A stretch of 64,000 nt of DNA from Spirosoma endbachense (lineage in GTDB: Bacteria; Bacteroidota; Bacteroidia; Cytophagales; Spirosomataceae), in contig NZ_CP045997.1 in NCBI RefSeq assembly GCF_010233585.1, forward strand, positions 6,809,018 to 6,873,017, in the 5' to 3' direction. Below the pieces are notes generated by a model. The model was not told the DNA's origin, did no database searches, and saw only the letters and a program-made list of their open reading frames with translations. This document shows, piece after piece, positions 62,501-64,000 of the stretch; position 1 is the first letter of the stretch; every line of letters starts with the position of its first letter. The position numbers were made by a program, and so were the translations under genes.

Positions 62501-62632
62501 AACAACATTGCCCAACCCCTGTGCCCAGGCAATGATGAACAGAATCACACTTACGGCTACAAAAAAAAGACTTACTAAATACGTAGACCGGTAAATCCGG
62601 CTCCACGCAGACCAGAAAAATAAGGATGACAT
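59597..62632 (-). CDS. large membrane protein with C-terminal TPR repeats
   Basis: The 1011-residue protein has about a dozen hydrophobic segments in residues 1-420 and a TPR superhelix after about 430 (for example YNGLGDYYRVSNEPTSANAFYNLALEQEFQNHKSNYSLASLALSQNNQ and GSGELQNNLGYLYTRTSVADSAYYYLKAAT). The N-terminal membrane half suggests a transporter or polymer-handling scaffold; the TPR half should hold partners. Function is unknown. It is the first gene of a row with the 174-residue protein (77-nt gap) and the ABC ATPase. Confidence 0.8.
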   Translation of the reverse strand: MSSLFFWSAWSRIYRSTYLVSLFFVAVSVILFIIAWAQGLGNVVHWNVLSELNELPVTFQTFSDGLLDYAVNSKAYAVSEQFVASPMQIRPGVATAFLIGISIAFIVLISAVTRFDRVRYLVSMAALILGLAFFRWEMLEIPGLGGNYLFLILTFVFGSVSYYFHAFRADYPITVRLAVFTLLTIVVAALLGALSPVAFPAMIVVSYGMPVLLVFSIGFIFFIAAEIIAGLVWITSAGKPEGSSPQVSQRRTLGFNNFLIVSFLYLINLALIWLKNTRSIDWDILAISPFVLYLTSVMLGIWGFRRLIQQQDAVSFRDSGAYLYAGLALLTTLTMAYAFATANDPLVELFEDVIVYTHLAMGLCFVAYVVINFLPIYQQNLPVYRILYKPKRLELSLFRIVGVVGVVVLLASGGLITFRQGVAGYYNGLGDYYRVSNEPTSANAFYNLALEQEFQNHKSNYSLASLALSQNNQTAAAFYFQQALLKQPNPQDYVGLSQTYLQTDLFFEAVKTLQRGLRAFPGSGELQNNLGYLYTRTSVADSAYYYLKAATGNVSRDEVPESNLLAFYARNPSVLAADSTLAKNTAKSTYESYQANALVLRMVAQSQLARPDTTQPEKPAWLTESIANQGLSVGRFASLYNYALTNQRSDTSLTATIQRLSTDPVNQDFTDDLLLARAVAEYNRKNHVDAFGLMNQLAESDQQNGAAYRSIAGIWFLEQGLYRRAAETFAYNSDTTSIYYRAVALTKANDLAIAQSFWETASRNDPAVAALKQVLYTERKPETDLEKAFYATYRLDDLNRGAYWETIKDPSLKTVSGVALVNNYLDDLQWRNAQLILSGLPDSDQITPVAVSMRTIAALRLSAFRRSVGSAETMANKPILPHYQAERTYWLGQTYDRTRQFAKAQQSYQKAIQLAPLNPQIVSAAAQLKRQQKQSREAYDFVVKALPYNEDNAELLKTYINLSLDLSLRDYAENGLEKLQVATTPADYQAFLTTYQEKLASIENSRQKFLQ

Positions 62633-62753
62633 GAAACAGAAACGTCAGTAATAGTTAGTTAGTGCCTGCTGGCTTCTTTGGATAGCTATAGCTCACCGAA
62701 AACGAGGCTAAACTTTTCTTTTACTGACCGATTTCATCTTTTACTCAGAACAC

Positions 62754-63746
62754 ATGGAATACAGACAACTGGGAGACTCCGATTTATCCGTTTCCGTTAT
62801 CACATTTGGCGCATGGGCCGCTGGAGGCTGGATGTGGGGTGGTACCGAACAAACAGGAGCCATTGAAGCCATAAGAGCCTCCTACGACCTGGGCGTAACC
62901 GCTATCGACACAGCACCCGTCTATGGGCAAGGCGCCAGTGAGGAAATTGTTGGCGAGGCTATAAAAGGTATTCCACGCGACAAAATACAGATCCTGACGA
63001 AGTACGGTATGCGCTGGGATCTTACCAAAGGCGATTTCGGATTTAAAAGTCAGGACAATTCCGGGAACCCCATTGACATCTACCGATACGCTGGAAAAGA
63101 AAGTATCATTAAAGAATGCGAAGACAGTCTGAAGCGGTTAGGGACCGACTATATCGATCTATACCAAATGCACTGGCCCAACAAAACCACCCCCATCGAA
63201 GAAAGCATGGAAGCGGTGTTGCGGTTAATCGAACAAGGCAAAGTGCGTCAGGCAGGAGTGAGTAACTATTCTGCGGTGCAGATGCAGCAAGCGGAAACCG
63301 TTGTAAAACTAGCGGCTAACCAAGTTCCGTTCAGCATGCTCAACCAGTCAATCAATGCGTTGCTCGTTCCTTACTGCCTCGAACATAAAAAAGGTATTCT
63401 GGCCTATAGCCCCATGGAGCGGGGATTACTCACCGGAAAAATCAAACCCGGCCATCAGTTTGCGGAAGGCGACCATCGGACAAGTTATCGGTTCTTTAAA
63501 GAACAAAACATTGTTCAGGCCAACGATTTATTAGAAAAACTCAAACCATTGGCCGATGAAAAAAATGCCAGCCTGAGCCAGTTAGTCATTCGCTGGACAA
63601 TCGAACAACCGGGTATAACGGCGGCTCTGGCAGGCGCCCGTAACGCCGAACAGGCCATTCAAAATGCAAAAGCTATTGACATCAGCCTATCGGCAGATGA
63701 ACTGGAGTTTATAAACCAGCAGATACAGGAACTGGAGCTAGTGTAA
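62754..63746 (+). CDS. aldo/keto reductase
   Basis: The 330-residue protein has the AKR signature: MEYRQLGDSDLSVSVITFGAWAAGG, DLGVTAIDTAPVYGQGASEEIVGEA with the catalytic Asp-Tyr region, and TDYIDLYQMHWPNKT (the active-site His region). It uses NADPH to reduce carbonyls; the substrate is unknown. It ends before a hairpin terminator shared with malQ. Confidence 0.92.
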   Translation: MEYRQLGDSDLSVSVITFGAWAAGGWMWGGTEQTGAIEAIRASYDLGVTAIDTAPVYGQGASEEIVGEAIKGIPRDKIQILTKYGMRWDLTKGDFGFKSQDNSGNPIDIYRYAGKESIIKECEDSLKRLGTDYIDLYQMHWPNKTTPIEESMEAVLRLIEQGKVRQAGVSNYSAVQMQQAETVVKLAANQVPFSMLNQSINALLVPYCLEHKKGILAYSPMERGLLTGKIKPGHQFAEGDHRTSYRFFKEQNIVQANDLLEKLKPLADEKNASLSQLVIRWTIEQPGITAALAGARNAEQAIQNAKAIDISLSADELEFINQQIQELELV

Positions 63747-63751
63747 ATGAT

Positions 63752-63789
63752 GGTGTAGTCGGGCAGACAAGTATACGCCCAACTACACC
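63752..63789. terminator. terminator between the aldo/keto reductase and malQ
   Basis: GGTGTAGTCGGGC pairs with GCCCAACTACACC around a 12-nt loop, with one mismatch. It lies between the convergent stops. Confidence 0.75.
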
Positions 63790-63798
63790 GCCATTCCT

Positions 63799-64000
63799 TT
63801 AGGACCCTTCCGTTCTTCCAGTCATTTCGGTGAGTTTCATTAGTTTTTCGGCTACTTCGTCAGTCAGTTGTCCTGGCTGTAATCGCCATTGCCAGCTTCG
63901 CCCACCCAGACCAGGTGTATTCATGCGGTTGGTTTCATCAAGATTCAGGATATCCTGTACCGGCATGATGGCGAGACGGGCAACTGATTGCATCGTTAGG
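63799..64000 (-). CDS. malQ: 4-alpha-glucanotransferase C-terminus (partial)
   Basis: The last 67 or so residues are visible; the frame continues past the end of the window. The segment SVARLAIMPVQDILNLDETNRMNTPG and the following WQWRL are typical of the C-terminus of amylomaltase (MalQ, GH77), which transfers alpha-1,4-glucan chains. It is near the sugar ABC operon and follows the aldo/keto reductase gene convergently. Domain structure upstream cannot be seen. Confidence 0.88.
   Translation of the reverse strand, partial: LTMQSVARLAIMPVQDILNLDETNRMNTPGLGGRSWQWRLQPGQLTDEVAEKLMKLTEMTGRTEGS

Overview
The window looks like chromosomal DNA from a member of the Bacteroidota, most likely a Spirosoma-like cytophagian. 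Several intergenes carry the Bacteroidota -7 promoter box TAnnTTTG (best copies TACCTTTG at 3214, 18514(-), 31170 and 35202). The genes fit that group: a SusC-style TonB receptor with a carboxypeptidase-like N-domain, HmuY, CrtZ, a DUF2795 protein and many SSS symporters. Base composition is near 50% GC by eye. I see no rRNA, tRNA, prophage, integrase, transposase or CRISPR array. Most of the window is ordinary housekeeping and transport DNA.

Layout. 1-3029: Nudix hydrolase tail, LON-domain protein, nicotinamidase-like hydrolase, small protein and EamA transporter. 3214-8948: a fatty-acid and translation cluster (DUF177, rpmF, plsX, fabH, efp, accB, accC). 9046-14641: SGLT-type symporter, serine hydrolase, eukaryotic-like myo-inositol oxygenase, heptad-repeat coiled coil and a second symporter. 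14815-21541: phosphoesterase, DinB-like protein, Nudix, Dps, LhgO, OsmC, methionine aminopeptidase and a TrpD-like transferase. 21542-25946: AT-rich gap and a large SWIM/SNF2 helicase. 25992-31000: CPBP protease, SDR, polysaccharide deacetylase, YbeY, GNAT and an alcohol dehydrogenase-like protein. 31183-34245: bioF-bioD-bioA. 34314-43357: AlbA_2 protein, CrtZ, DUF2795, CutC, SGLT-type symporter, PurU, aspartylglucosaminidase, GT3 glycogen synthase and MogA. 44060-51721: a complete haem-uptake locus (TonB receptor, HmuY, HmuTUV, HmuS). 57378-51819 (minus): a MalEFGK-type sugar ABC importer with a secreted (alpha/alpha)6-type protein inserted in the operon. 62632-57602 (minus): TPR membrane protein, unknown protein, LolD-like ATPase and a haem-binding protein. 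62754-64000: aldo/keto reductase and the C-terminus of MalQ.

How the genes work together. The fatty-acid cluster supplies acyl-phosphate (PlsX), malonyl-CoA through the biotin-dependent carboxylase (AccB, AccC) and the first condensation (FabH). BioFDA makes the cofactor that AccB carries. The heme locus takes haem from the surface (HmuY) through the outer membrane (TonB receptor) and inner membrane (HmuTUV) to HmuS. A strong internal hairpin separates the outer-membrane genes from the rest. Glycogen synthase, MalQ and the sugar importer point to glucan storage and use.

The most unusual content is non-coding. (1) Five intergenes of the fatty-acid cluster, and two of the sugar ABC operon, are filled by long inverted repeats built from short low-complexity words. 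The word set is different at almost every junction, and the right arm usually ends just before the next start codon. (2) Four intergenes carry a dispersed BIME/REP-like element with the palindromic core CCGTGCCACGG. (3) Upstream of bioF lie three DnaA-box matches in 42 bp, two of them perfect and inverted, followed by a promoter placed so close to the ATG that the transcript may be leaderless. (4) A methionine aminopeptidase gene is bracketed by 13-bp inverted repeats.
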